64,000 nucleotides of DNA from Paulownia fortunei (Eukaryota; Streptophyta; Magnoliopsida; Lamiales; Paulowniaceae). This document shows positions 1 to 11,777 of this stretch, piece after piece (the stretch's first letter is position 1; each line of letters opens with the position of its first letter). Under the pieces are notes generated by a model. The model ran no database searches. It saw only the letters and a program-made list of their open reading frames with translations, and was not told where the DNA came from. The stretch lies in contig CM033119.1 of the NCBI GenBank assembly GCA_019321725.1, forward strand, positions 4,675,865 to 4,739,864, read 5' to 3'. Both the position numbers and the translations under genes were made by a program.

Positions 1-3000
1 CAATAACATAAACTTCAATAACTTATGTTTAAATCGTTAATTCATTTGTTTTGCATTTAGATCTTTGGTTTCAGTTTATTGAGGAAAGTACTAAAAATAT
101 TATTTTGTTCTGTTTGATTTTGAAGAAAACTACCCAAGAAAATATTTCTACAAATTTTCATCATAGACATATTTATCAATTCACACATTTGTTTAACTCT
201 TTGTTATAATATTTATTTTATTTAAACAGAAAATGTGGTGAAATCTAATTTTCCATGCTTTTCTTTTCTTTCCTCCCCCCCCCCCCCCGGCACCCACCAC
301 CACTATAATTTTTTAAATCATTTGGTGAGAAAATAGAAGTTAAGTTTGGGCCAATTTCTTAAAATTCAATTTTGGGCCTGTATTTAATGATAATGTTGAT
401 TCAAATCTCACATTGGTTCAATTTGGGCCTGTATCTCAAGGTGGGCGGCCTACTTAATTGCTATAAAAAGAAAGCAAAATATAATGATGCATCATATTTT
501 ATGAAAAAATAAAATGGGCTTATATTTTTTTTCCGTTGTTTCCCACTCTAACTAATATTTAAAGTAAAAAAATTCGGAAATGAAATGTCACTTTAAAGTC
601 CAAAAAAAAAAAAAAACTCATTGTATTTTTATTGTTCTCTGAGAACTTGATTGTGTAAATTTAATACTTCATACCTGCTGGCAATGGGTGATTAAATTTA
701 AATGTATCTTGACCAGGACCAAAATTAAATATTACAAATTCCAAATTTAATGGTTATATATATATAAAAAAAAAAAAAAACAGTGGGAGTAATAGAGAAG
801 ACCATAATACGTTCAGGCCATGCTGTTGTCCAAATCTAGTAGTGGGTCAGCTGTAATACTATTACTCGATATTCCACTTGGTTGTCTTTGTCCTTTGACA
901 GGCCCAAAATGTTTTTTGATGTGAGACACTTTATTTCATCACCCGTGGGCCTTTACCCCTTTTATTTCTTCTTTTGGGCTTTCTTTTCGTTATGGCCAAC
1001 CAAAAAATAAAAATAAAAAATAGTTAAAATTCGATTTTATTTCATCCACCACCGATCACCCATTTCCACCACCTACCTCTCATCCATTTTTCATAATTTA
1101 TCTACCACAGGCATCTTCCAAAACCTTTTTTCCTCCATGGTATACCAACTTTTTTAGGCTGATCATGAATTTTAAAAAATCATCCAAATTATATTGTACG
1201 GTTATGTTGATATTGATTTACGATTAAAAATAAAAATTTTAAATTTTAAACAAAACTGCATTGGCATGGAGGTGCGGTGACATTTTGAAGAAAAAAAAAA
1301 ACTGCATTATAATCATATCGCCCCTTGTATAAGTTAAGTAATTAATTAAATTTATTATTTATTATTTAATATTATTAATTGTACAATGGACTACTGACAA
1401 ATTTCAATCAAAGTTCAAAATTTAGCTCTCAACCCTCAACAATCCTTGCATTACTTATTAGGTTTATCTCATTTAATTTAGGTAGTGCAATTTGCACTAA
1501 ATATTTTAACTTTTGTAATTTTGAAAATTTAGTTCTTATATTTCTATTTAGGAGACACTTTAATGTTATTGTACGGATTTTTTTTTCAATTTACATTTTT
1601 ACAAATATTCTAAAAAATATTTTTTTTTAATCACATAATTTTTTTTTAAAATTAAAATCGTCTTAAACCACACATTTAATTTTACTTAGTAAAATCGCAT
1701 ATGATAATTCAGTTTGAAATTAATAAAAAAAAAATATCAAACCGCACTGTGTAGTAACTTCTATCAATAATCAGTCAATTATAATGAATAATAAAACAAC
1801 AATGCTTATTGCATATAAAAAAAAATGTCAATAATTAATTGAATAATGCTCACATCAATTCAATAATCATATTTGGAGGTTGTTTAATGGCTTCATTTTT
1901 CTGTTATTTGAAGAAATTAAACAAGATATAATTTCTGACAAAACCATGTGGTTTCCTCATGCTTTGACCACTCTTCAAATTGACCCTTTGCATCATCGGA
2001 TCCTTCAATCTTTCATAAAACTAAAACTTAAAATTCTGAAGGAAGTTTTACTTTAATTGAACCACTCGATTATTTCTAAATTAAGACAGAAATATTATAT
2101 CAGGCATGTTATACTAATTTTTTTATTATTCTAGTGGGCACTAGGCTAGAAGCCTAGAACTTATTAATTCATAGCTTAATGATTGCACTTTAGATTATTT
2201 ATTTTAATCTTGTATTTATATAATATATACACATTGCATTTATCTAATTAATTCTAGGTGCATATTTTAAAAAAAAAATACATGTAAGTATTGTTTGGGT
2301 AATATAAAATTAATTGTTATGCATCTCAATCATCATTAGGACATTCCTCTAAGAAAAAAAATATTGAGTAAGTGATATATATAAGAAAAATCATGATGTA
2401 GGAGTCAATGTTGCCAAAATAAGAAGAAAGTAATAAAGAAAGATGGAGAGAGCATAGCGATTGACGTGAATCACTTCATCATTTGCGACCTCTCTTTAAA
2501 AATATGGTTAAATAAACAATTTTTTATTTTTTTTGTAAGGGTCTTTGCAACAAAATAGAAACTAAAAGATGTAGGTCAAATTATTTTCATTAGACTAAGC
2601 CCTCCCCTCTCTTTTAATATGTTGCATTATATTTGTTAAATTATTTATCTTGCTATTACATTTAAATAATACTCACTTTCAAATTTGTCAATAAATCACT
2701 GATCTTGATCATATCAAAGTGTTTGGTTTAGTATAGAGAATTTAATACGAACAACGACTGTCACAATTCAAAATATATTTCCGAAGTATTTTTTATTATT
2801 ATTTTATTTTTTGAAAAAATAATGTTGACTGATTCCTAATTCCAGAATTCGAATCGATGGCTAAGTAGCTCATAGGTACAAAACGCTTATTTGTGAACAA
2901 TTTTATCTCAGTCTATTTTGAAAATACTATTATATATATAATAATAATTTCTCAAGGGTTCGTCTTGTCATATTTTATTGTCACCGAACATTTTCTTTTC

Positions 3001-3500
3001 TAGGTACCTATTTTTGCTATACCCATATATATGAGTCATGAGTCACAGTTAGAGACACTAAGATGATATTTTAGTAAAAATTGGATCTTTGTCATTTATT
3101 TAACCACAAAAAACAACGTAATACTTTAATTTGTACTTATGAGATATTGTCTCTCGTGGTTGATCGAGTGGTGTTGGGTAGGAATTTGAACCCAAAAATT
3201 TCTAGTTCGAATTCGCTACACCACTCAATCTTTGGTTTCGTACCAAACTTTGTCTAATATAATTTATTCTTTCGTATAATTTGTAAGTTATTGTACGAAA
3301 ATAAAATTTAACCAATGAATATTTCAAATTCAAATAGTGGTGGGTCGTCAAACCAAAATAATACCAAATCAAGAAACAACCTAGTCTAAGCTCGATACAT
3401 CCCAAATCAATTAGCAAACAGAACAACATTATCTACTATACTACTTTGTCACGTCTAACAATTGCCCCCATACAAAACTCAGGTGAAACAAAACAAATAG
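1..3500. other. AT-rich gene-free stretch
   Basis: I see no coding region or RNA gene here. The stretch is strongly AT-rich with many A and T homopolymers. A run of 14 C lies at 275-288. A weak tRNA-derived SINE-like patch lies near 3145-3225 (entered separately). The remaining short ORFs have no recognisable domain and a composition like their surroundings. Confidence 0.7.
3145..3225 (+). repeat. possible tRNA-related SINE fragment
   Basis: The segment has an A-box-like stretch (TGGTTGATCGAGTGG) followed about 45 bases later by a B-box-like GTTCGAATTC. This is the pol III promoter layout of tRNA-derived SINEs. No poly-A tail or target duplication is clear, and no tRNA cloverleaf can be folded by eye, so this is at most a decayed fragment. 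Confidence 0.25.
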
Positions 3501-3819
3501 TTCCCTTCAGAAATCAAAGCCAAAAGCTAAAAGCATTTCCCACAGGTGCTCTCACATGGGCTGCTGCTGCTGCCTCTATAACTCCCACAACTCCTACCAC
3601 GTTATAACAATACTATATTATTAACTATATATTCTATGAATTATTCGAAAATGAAATTTCATAATACTTATATTCTGATAAATAATCAACCTCAGTACAT
3701 AGTCTTGAATTCCTTTACAATTTCCATTTTAAATGAATTAATAAAAATCGCCACATTTCATTTACAAGAGGTGACCTCATCGTCAAATCATCTTTATTCT
3801 TTGCAGCGCATGATGATCA

Positions 3820-3960
3820 GTTGTTGACTCCACTCCGATTCGAACCCCGGGACGACTCGGTGGTGACTCGCCCACCTACTTGCCATCTCCATCATATTAA
3901 TTCTCCGGCGCTGGTGTCACTCAGTCGTTAACTCAGTGACTCACCACCCCCATTCGAAAT
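3820..3960. other. GC-rich islet with repeated GACTC motifs
   Basis: This short islet is much richer in G and C than its surroundings and lies 3' of the SAUR gene. It contains several GACTC or TGACTC words and ACTCAGT repeats, plus a B-box-like GATTCGAACCCC. No open frame or tRNA fold is evident. It may be a decayed repeat or a cluster of bZIP-like sites; neither can be decided here. Confidence 0.3.
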
Positions 3961-4189
3961 AATTTTACGTACAAGAATTACAAAAAAAAAAAAAATTGAA
4001 AAAAAAAAAAACAAAAGTCATCCCCAGTAAAAAAAACCCACCTTTGGAAACTCAACAGAGAGTGTTGAGATGCAGAGCATTTGCGAGCATTTTTGCTGTG
4101 TGAGAGAGCTAACTCGGACGAGTCGACCCGGGTCAAAATCCGAAGTATTCTTGAATTTGTTTTGTCTCTAAAAAGTCCAATTTATTTCC

Positions 4190-4636
4190 TCACCAAATGG
4201 ACTTATCGGAACCTCCATGCAAAAGGGGCCGTGAATCGGCCCAAAACTCAAGGTTGCTTCTGAAGCCAACATGGCAGTATCTTTGGAAGTCCTCAAAGCT
4301 CATGAAACGGGCCGAGTTGTTGATATTGGACTCTGTTCGGGCCAAGTACCGAAGAATTTCCTCAAAAAGAGACTCATCGCAAGGGATGGCTAATGGGCCC
4401 GTGTTAGTGAAGCCGTACTCTTCCTCAGCCTGGACCAACAATTTCTTAAATACAGGGTGGTTCAGGTACGTGGTCCGGACCACGAACCGCCTACAACTCG
4501 ACCCCACGGTCACCGCCACGTGTCCTGCTGGCACGTCCGAGGGTGCTCGACGGGCTGCCATCGCCGCCTTCTTGCGCCACCGCCGGAGCATCTGGCGAAT
4601 CCGGACAATGTGGCGGATTTTGCTGCACGCAGACAT
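4190..4636 (-). CDS. SAUR family auxin-responsive protein, SAUR53-like
   Basis: This intronless ORF encodes 148 aa. A basic N-terminus (about residues 1-32, rich in R and K) precedes the SAUR domain (about 36-110). Recognisable family blocks are DVPAGHVAVTVG, CRRFVVRTTYLNHPVF, LLVQAEEEYGF and GPLAIPCDE. The C-terminal part (CHVGFRSNLEFW, SRPLLHGGS) resembles the Arabidopsis SAUR53/At1g19840 subgroup, from memory. SAURs are short-lived proteins. Family members promote cell expansion by inhibiting PP2C.D phosphatases and so keeping plasma-membrane H+-ATPases active. A TATA box lies about 140 bp upstream. In Arabidopsis this SAUR is adjacent to MONOPTEROS, and here it lies on the same side of ARF5 but about 28 kb away. 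I saw no TGTCTC auxin element in the near promoter. The family assignment is firm; orthology is inferred. Confidence 0.93.
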   Translation of the reverse strand: MSACSKIRHIVRIRQMLRRWRKKAAMAARRAPSDVPAGHVAVTVGSSCRRFVVRTTYLNHPVFKKLLVQAEEEYGFTNTGPLAIPCDESLFEEILRYLARTESNINNSARFMSFEDFQRYCHVGFRSNLEFWADSRPLLHGGSDKSIW

Positions 4637-4774
4637 CTTTTGGGGAAATTCTTGTTTCGAGGAGAATTATGAGAGCAGATGGAACTATATTGTTCCTTAG
4701 AGTTGTGTTCTGTTTGTTGGGGGTGGGTTGAAATGAGAGAGTGAGGGAGGATTGATTGATGGGAGAGAGATGGG

Positions 4775-4783
4775 ATTATATAG
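4775..4783 (-). promoter_or_regulatory. TATA box of the SAUR gene
   Basis: On the minus strand this reads CTATATAAT, about 140 bases upstream of the SAUR start codon at 4636. That position fits a core promoter with a leader of roughly 100 bases. An A25 tract (T25 on plus, 4857-4881) lies a little further upstream. Confidence 0.6.
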
Positions 4784-4856
4784 TGTTGGGAGTAGAGGGT
4801 ATGCCCTTGGTTTTCGGTGATAATTACAAAATTGGGATGACAGTTGGTGCTAATTG

Positions 4857-4881
4857 TTTTTTTTTTTTTTTTTTTTTTTTT
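4857..4881. repeat. T25 homopolymer (A25 on minus)
   Basis: An uninterrupted run of 25 T on plus, just upstream of the SAUR TATA box. Poly(dA:dT) tracts exclude nucleosomes and are common near plant core promoters. The exact length is likely to vary and is error-prone in assemblies. Confidence 0.8.
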
Positions 4882-7789
4882 ATGCCTGTGATTGGATAAT
4901 CTGAAAAATATACAAATAGGGGATGGTAAAAGCTGCACCATGGTGGAAGAAACTTCAATCTAATGGCAAAGCACGTTAATATTTCACATTATAATTATAT
5001 ATTTATCGTATATAAATACAAAATATAAAACTAAATTAGAACAAAAAATTCGAATTATATAAGAATTTGAGGTCTTAACTGAAAATTCTGTAAAAAATGT
5101 CGGTATTTATCTATTTTTTATAATAATTAACTATTTTAAATTATTGATTCATTGTTAATTGATATTAATATATATACTGATGTATTTAATTGTTTCACTC
5201 AAGTAAATAAAATTTTAGTAAAAGGACAAAAAAAAGAAAGAGGTAATTTTGCTTTGTATTTATGTTTCTTCCTTAACTTGGCGACTCAATAGTTAGGATT
5301 CGACTTAAAGGGAGCATTGAATTCCTCACCCCTGGCTTTAAAACCAAAGAACCACAAAAAAAAAAAGAGGTAAAAAAAAAAAAAAATATGCTGCATTGAT
5401 ACATGTGGGATAGGTAGGACTTAGGAGTACCATTTTCGAGTATGATAATTGATTTAAATCTCGATTTAATTAAGATGATTTAAGCAGGTTCAATTATCAA
5501 CTAAGAACTAAACTAAAATATCACTAAATGCATTTAAAGCTCAAATTATAGAGAGAATTATTGTGAAGCCATGAACAAAATTTCGAGTCTAGTAGTAGGA
5601 TATAAAAATTTAGAATTACCTAAATGATTCGATTCACAATTAATGTCATTCCGGTACCATTTTGATTCGGTTACTTTAGTAAAAATTAATGTCTAGATGC
5701 CATATCAACCCAACGTAGTCAGAGTAACAATTTATTACAGAAAACCTTTCAGTCTTCAATAACTTAATATCATAAAAAAAAATATCCTACACTGCAAATC
5801 AATTTTTTTTGTTATAATTGATATTCGATTTCATATTACAATATTACCAATACATAATAAGTATATAATTTTTTTAATTTTTTTTAAATTTAAAATAAAA
5901 ATATTGTCTAATTCTCCAACTCCCCTCCAAGTAAAGCGAATCAATGACTAAATATGTTGTAGGTGTAATGTGATTACCAACAAGTTACTTTGTCTTGTCA
6001 GAGTGCATATTGATGGTGTTATTCCTTCCACTTAGTGTATATTGATGGTATTATGGTAATATTCATGTTATACCACATGTATGGTATATTTAATGTATGG
6101 ATGAATGACAAGTGTCCAATTTTATAAAAAATAAAACACTTATATAATGAATATATACATTTATAAGACTATAGTATTACAACCAAAAAAATAAATATCA
6201 ATCAATTACATAATAGAGGATTTGAGGTATCTAAAATGGACAGTAAAATAACACCATTCCCATTAGCAAGTCAATCGATCATCTTCAAATCCAAAACTGT
6301 TACAAATATTTTTCACAATATTTTACATCTCAATCTGAAAAAGTCCTTGAATTTAAGAAATTATGACATCGATCAATTTAATATATTTATCTTAAGAATT
6401 CCCTTGAAAAAACTCGATCCCGATTTAAATTAAGAGATTTATTTATTTAATTAAGAGCCCATCAACATTTCTTGGCTATTTAATGTAATACAAGGAATGG
6501 AAGAAGGGTGCGGCCGAAAGATTTGGAAATGGACAGCAGCAAAGCAGCCATTATGGTGGCCGTGTGATGTGCTTTTTAAGCACACGAATTCTATACTCTA
6601 AAGTCCAAAACCCCCTCCAAAACCTTCCACATGCTAAGTTAGAGGGAAAACAAATTTTAATCAAATCCATTATGCTCTCCAAGAGGTAGTTGGCTTTGGC
6701 CTTATGCAAAAAAAGATGCCCTTTTTTTTTATTTAATTGGCCCAAAAATAAAATAAACAAACTTATATTTTTTTTGCATTTTTAAATGTTTCCAAGAATT
6801 TTTTATCCTCCACATCTGGCCATGAGCCATGTGAATGACTGCCCCATCTATCATTTTCTTTTAAATTCCTTGGCTAGCAGCCAAAACTTGCCCCTTCTTA
6901 ATCAATTTTTAAATCTTAATTTGGTACTCCATCAAGATTAATTATGATTGGCTTAGAGTACTATGTTCATTAGGGCTTGACATGTGTCATTTATTAGTAT
7001 GAACTCAAAAAAAATAAAATTTATTATTATTTATTTTTTTGGGTAATTGGTGTTGAGATTTAGAGGGCACTTATTGAATGGTCAAGAAGGGTGAGTAGGA
7101 AGCCAAGGGCCCTAAGGGAATTTTCAAGCACAAGGGAAAATGCATCCCCCTAAATGTATAAGGGCACTTAAACTGTCCCACTTGTCAAGGTTTAAGGATC
7201 ACAACATTTATTAACATTGTTCAATGGCTTCATCAAATTTTGCATCCCAACAAAGTTGAATCCATTATTACCAACATAATCCTACATTATCATTTAAACT
7301 CATCATATATTCTTGTTCCCTTGTTTTGTTTCATGACATTGATTTTGGTGGTTTCGTTTGCAAAGATTTGGGGAATATAATCTAGCATAATTATTGGATT
7401 AACCAGGATTAGGGCTTTAATCCAGGAAAACATGCATGAATGAGCAATCCTAATTCTAAAACGTAGATAATTATGATTTACTTAAACACTCAAACTATCT
7501 TAACTGTAAATTTGAACTATACACCCTTCATTCACAATCAATTCAATTTAACTCTAATAAATCATATTTCAGAGCATAATTCACTCAAAATTGAAAAAAA
7601 AAAAAAAGCCTCCAAAGGGAAAATCATGTTTTGATTTAAAAGAATTTTCATTGAGTTATGGTTAATTTCCCTTACAATGATGAAAAAAATCCCAATTTTA
7701 TTTATTTACTAGTGTGGAATTTTAGCATATTAAGTTTAATTTGAAACAAGGGTTAAAAAATATCCAAGGATATGGGTCCCACTCCCTTG

Positions 7790-7960
7790 CTTAAGAAGTT
7801 GATGACGTGGCACGAATCATTGTTATCCGCTACAAGAGGGGGCGCGTATTTCAAAGAATACCGTTATCTCACGTCAGACTGAGAAAGTTGACATGGCACC
7901 GTCTCGGGAGACTTCAAACCCGCCCAGTTTGATCTCTGTTGGATTTTGGGCCCCATTTTC
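7790..7960. promoter_or_regulatory. GC-richer islet with bZIP-type motifs
   Basis: The islet carries TGACGTGGCA (a bZIP/UPRE/ABRE-type core), CACGTCA and the perfect inverted repeat GTCTCGGGAGAC, inside about 170 bases that stand out from the AT-rich surroundings. No ORF is present. It could be a distal regulatory region of the SAUR gene or the promoter of a non-coding transcript. This is inference from motifs only. Confidence 0.25.
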
Positions 7961-8661
7961 ATACCACCGCTCTTCCACTTTTAATTTTCTGTACTCCATA
8001 ATAATTTCCACCTCCCCATTTTCTTTTTTAATATTTTGGTGCATTTATTAATATTACCATTAATTATTTAAAGTGATAACGCATAGTACCAAGTTCGACA
8101 ATATTATCTATTAAATTTCTCTTCACTTTTTAGTGAAATTTTTATAATTATTTTGATTGCATATCTATCTGAGCAGATATCGTGGTTATTGATACAAATC
8201 TAGTCGATACTTATTCTCAAAATACATCATCATTTCTTTTTCAGGTAAGATAAAAAAGTTTATGACCTCGTCGGCTTTCTACCTCCACACGATATTCTTC
8301 GCACTTTCACTCATTGCAGAAAAAATCTCACTACTATCTCCCGTAGGAGTTTGGGCTATGTTTCAATATCAGTATGGTTAATCATACACTAAAAATAGTA
8401 TTATTATTCTATTTGTCCTCATTTATTATTTTTATTTTTACACATCTTAAATAAAGCTTTATTGTGTAAAATTGAATTTTTTTCTTCAAAATTATTCTAT
8501 TATCAAAATAATAATATAATATTATTAATTCTAATAATATTTATTTTTTTAACTTTTATCTAAAACTAATAAACTAAATTCATAGAATGAGTCGAGTATA
8601 ATTGTAAAATTTAGCCTCCAAATAGTGGTTATGTGATGTCAAGTTGGACGCATGAAATTTT

Positions 8662-8675
8662 AAGTGGGCCCACTT
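8662..8675. promoter_or_regulatory. perfect 14-bp palindrome with TCP site, next to E2F-like site
   Basis: AAGTGGGCCCACTT is a perfect palindrome that contains GTGGGCCCAC, matching the consensus for TCP transcription factors. TTGGCGAAA, an E2F-like site, follows at 8684-8692, and a TATAAAAAA stretch lies about 50 bases downstream near 8727. GC-rich sequence continues to about 8830. The layout resembles a plus-strand core promoter, but no coding region follows it. Confidence 0.35.
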
Positions 8676-11149
8676 CAAAACAGTTGGCGAAAACTTTGGG
8701 GGATGAGAGCTTTTTTTCCATAAAATTATAAAAAATGTCCAGGTTCGTTGTGTGCTTAGTTGTACTGACTGCCGTCACGGCCCCACCCGCCCCGTCTACC
8801 CTCTGGTACGGCCCATTTTCAATTTTATTGGTTATTTTTATTTCTTTTAATCAAGTGGTAAAAATTTAGCAAAAAGAAAAAGTCTTTTTTGGTACTACAG
8901 TACGGTTCACTAACAACCTTTTGTCATGCAATGAAAATAATTTCGAATTCGTATTTGTTACATGTATATATTAATGATATTATTTTATATATTTATCATG
9001 TTTTGATAGTTATATAATAAAAAATGTAATATTAATTGTAATAAAAATTTAGAATATATTTTATGAAGGATTATTTGCATTAATCTCTCTTGATGTTTGA
9101 AGTTTTGATATTCCTAGTTTGATTTTTTTTGTCAAAAACTTCCCTTTCAAAACGATTAAATTAAAATTAAAAAAAATTATATTAAAAGACCAATAAACCC
9201 CTAGCCTAACTCGATATACTTAAAAATAATTCATTATTTTTAAAAATTTAATTGGAGCCATTATCTCAATTACAAATATTAAGAAAAAATGAGAAACTTG
9301 AATTCATATTAAAAAAAATTCAATTACACACAAATTATTAAAGATTAACTTGGATAATTTGTGCTAAGGATGACGTGCACGTGTCCCCTTAAGCTCAATA
9401 TTAATGAAAGATTAACCGTGATACTATCTGCTAATACGTGCATTTTTTGAATCTCTTTAATTATCCTATGTTTTTCCTTTGGCTTTTTCATATTGAGGTT
9501 GGATTAAGGCCGACATTCTGGATTTTTTTTTAATTGCTGATTATTTGATTAAATTAATTTCATTTAAAATCTTCCCTTTTTTTTAGTTGTATTTTCTTTG
9601 TTTTTAATGTTTTTTTTTTGACTGCCAGACTGCAGGAACAATTAGCAACACTGCATCGAATAAAAAGAGCTTATTCTCTGAGTTGTGCTATTAAATTCTT
9701 AATCCACGCAATTTTGGCATCATGCAAAGCAGCTGTTAAGAGGCTGCCACGTTGCACTTTTTCCAATTTTCATAATTAGTAAATTTAATTATTCTAATCT
9801 AATAATACACCATCTTTTATTACAAATCTTATTTATTACCCGTCAAAATTTTATTTGTAAAACTTATAAAGAAGATAATCCATAATCTTGTTTAGCCACA
9901 AGATTAAGGGAGAGCTTATGCAGACAACATATGAACGTGATGTCCTAAATCGTGGTGTTTATCCTTCGACGCATGCTTTACATAGATTGTCACGTGGGAC
10001 TTCATTATCAACTTACATTTATTAAGGTTACATGTCAAGAATTTATGTGTACTTTTGTATACGATGAATGTAATATTAGTCGTGTTCACTGAATATGATC
10101 AATCCCAGTAATTATTAAACAAATAAATTAGGATATTATCTCAAAATCTTTGACTAGCAGTACATGCTTGTATGTACAATCACATGCACTTAGATTAAGT
10201 TAATTAGACCAAAAAGTTTCACATGAAATGAACCTTAATTATTTGCTGATTCCCGGGTTTTAAGGTAAATTTCTTACTGACAAGAAATTAAATAAATTAA
10301 TATGTATGTGATTTTCTCAAGTGAAATAATGTCTTCGTGATTCGAAAATTTCCATGTCAATAAATAGCTATATTAACTGAAAATAATATAAGGCAGCTGA
10401 TGAGGCGTAAAAGTATTTTCTTTTTTTATAAAATAAAACAGATTAATGGAAGACTAAATTTGATAAATTTTGGGGAAATCACTAAAAAAATTTAAATTAA
10501 ACTTTTATATCCAAAGACCATCAAAATATTTTTCGATCCAAAAAATTCATTCCATCAACTTTTCATTGTAAAAAACCCAATAGGTGTTTTTTTTTTGGAC
10601 TAAATTAGCTTTGACTTCTAAAATTAAGATTTTAATGAATTGATTTTTTTAATAAAAAAAATTCTTTAGGTTGCTCAAATGAATTTGTATTAATGTTGAT
10701 TTTAATTTTATTAAATTAAGTTTTTGGAGAAAAATATTTTCTTAAATGGCTAGATATATAAAGCATAGTAGAGACAAAATAAAAAGATTAAAAAAATTCA
10801 AATCTCATAAATTAAAATTTTCCAAAACTTTTACAAATTCTAAAATGAATACAATTAATAGTGAAAACTAATTTTTAAAATTGTATATCAATAGACAAAA
10901 AAATTGTTCATGTAAGAAGTTCAATAGTAATTTTATCCAAAAATAGGTTAAACGTTAGTGATTGGGTTTTTGAAATGAAAAACTAGTGCAATCAGTTTTT
11001 TGGACTGAAAAACAATTCTATGCTTTTTTTAGATATAAAAATTTACATTAATATCTTTTTAGTAAATTTTTCTTAAATTTTCAAGGCATATAGTTTGTTA
11101 TTTTAGTTGCAAATGACAAAAAATATATTAGAAATAGTATTTTTATAAT

Positions 11150-11560
11150 CGAAATTAAACCGTTCTTATTAATAATTAGCGGTTCAACCGATTGTCACAC
11201 CGATTTAATTAAAATTAATTATATTTTTTTTATTATATTATGTAAAATGATAATATAATAGACTAATTATTATATAATATATTTTAAATATAAAAATAAA
11301 TAAATAACTACCTAAAAAAATATATAATAAAACACAAAATCCAAATAATCACATAAATATAACAAAATATCAAATTTAATTTTCTTAGAAAAATAAAAAT
11401 AAAAATAAATAATAAAAAAAAAGATGAAAATCGGTCAAACTGATTTTGGCCGATTTGAGGTTTTGACTGGTCAAACAATTTTTTGTGTTAATCGAATTGG
11501 ACCGACCTCCAGTTTTCGATTGAACCAATCGATTCGATCTGATCCAATTTTAAAAACATA
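11150..11560. repeat. dispersed AT-rich repeat, copy 1
   Basis: The ends carry GGTTCAACCGATT-like and ATTGAACCAATCGATT-like words, around a core of ATTATATTTTTTTTATTATATTATGTAAAAT type. A recognisably similar arrangement recurs at about 26810-27080. Such CCGGTT-type, AT-cored sequences are common non-autonomous DNA-transposon derivatives in plants. I could not define a target duplication. Confidence 0.35.
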
Positions 11561-11736
11561 AAGTAGAAGTATGGGATCACACATTCAAGTATAATGTCTT
11601 AGGTTCACTTCCACCAAACGTGTAGGTTCTTTGGTCTTACTCTATGCTTATTTCATTATTCGTTATAATTAATTAATTATTAATGAATGTATGAATTTGT
11701 TATTCATATCTTAATTAATATAATTAATTTTTTTAC

Positions 11737-11740
<4 letters not shown>

Positions 11741-11775
<35 letters not shown>
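11741..11775. repeat. (TA)n microsatellite
   Basis: About 17 AT dinucleotides without interruption, in intergenic DNA. Confidence 0.9.

Positions 11776-11777
<2 letters not shown>

Noticed and set aside
4197..4700. 167-codon ORF on plus across the SAUR gene
   Set aside because: It is the antisense shadow of the SAUR coding region; the minus strand encodes a clear SAUR domain.
4510..4941. 143-codon minus ORF overlapping the SAUR 5' end
   Set aside because: It runs through the poly-A tract and TATA region in another frame, and the peptide is low-complexity.
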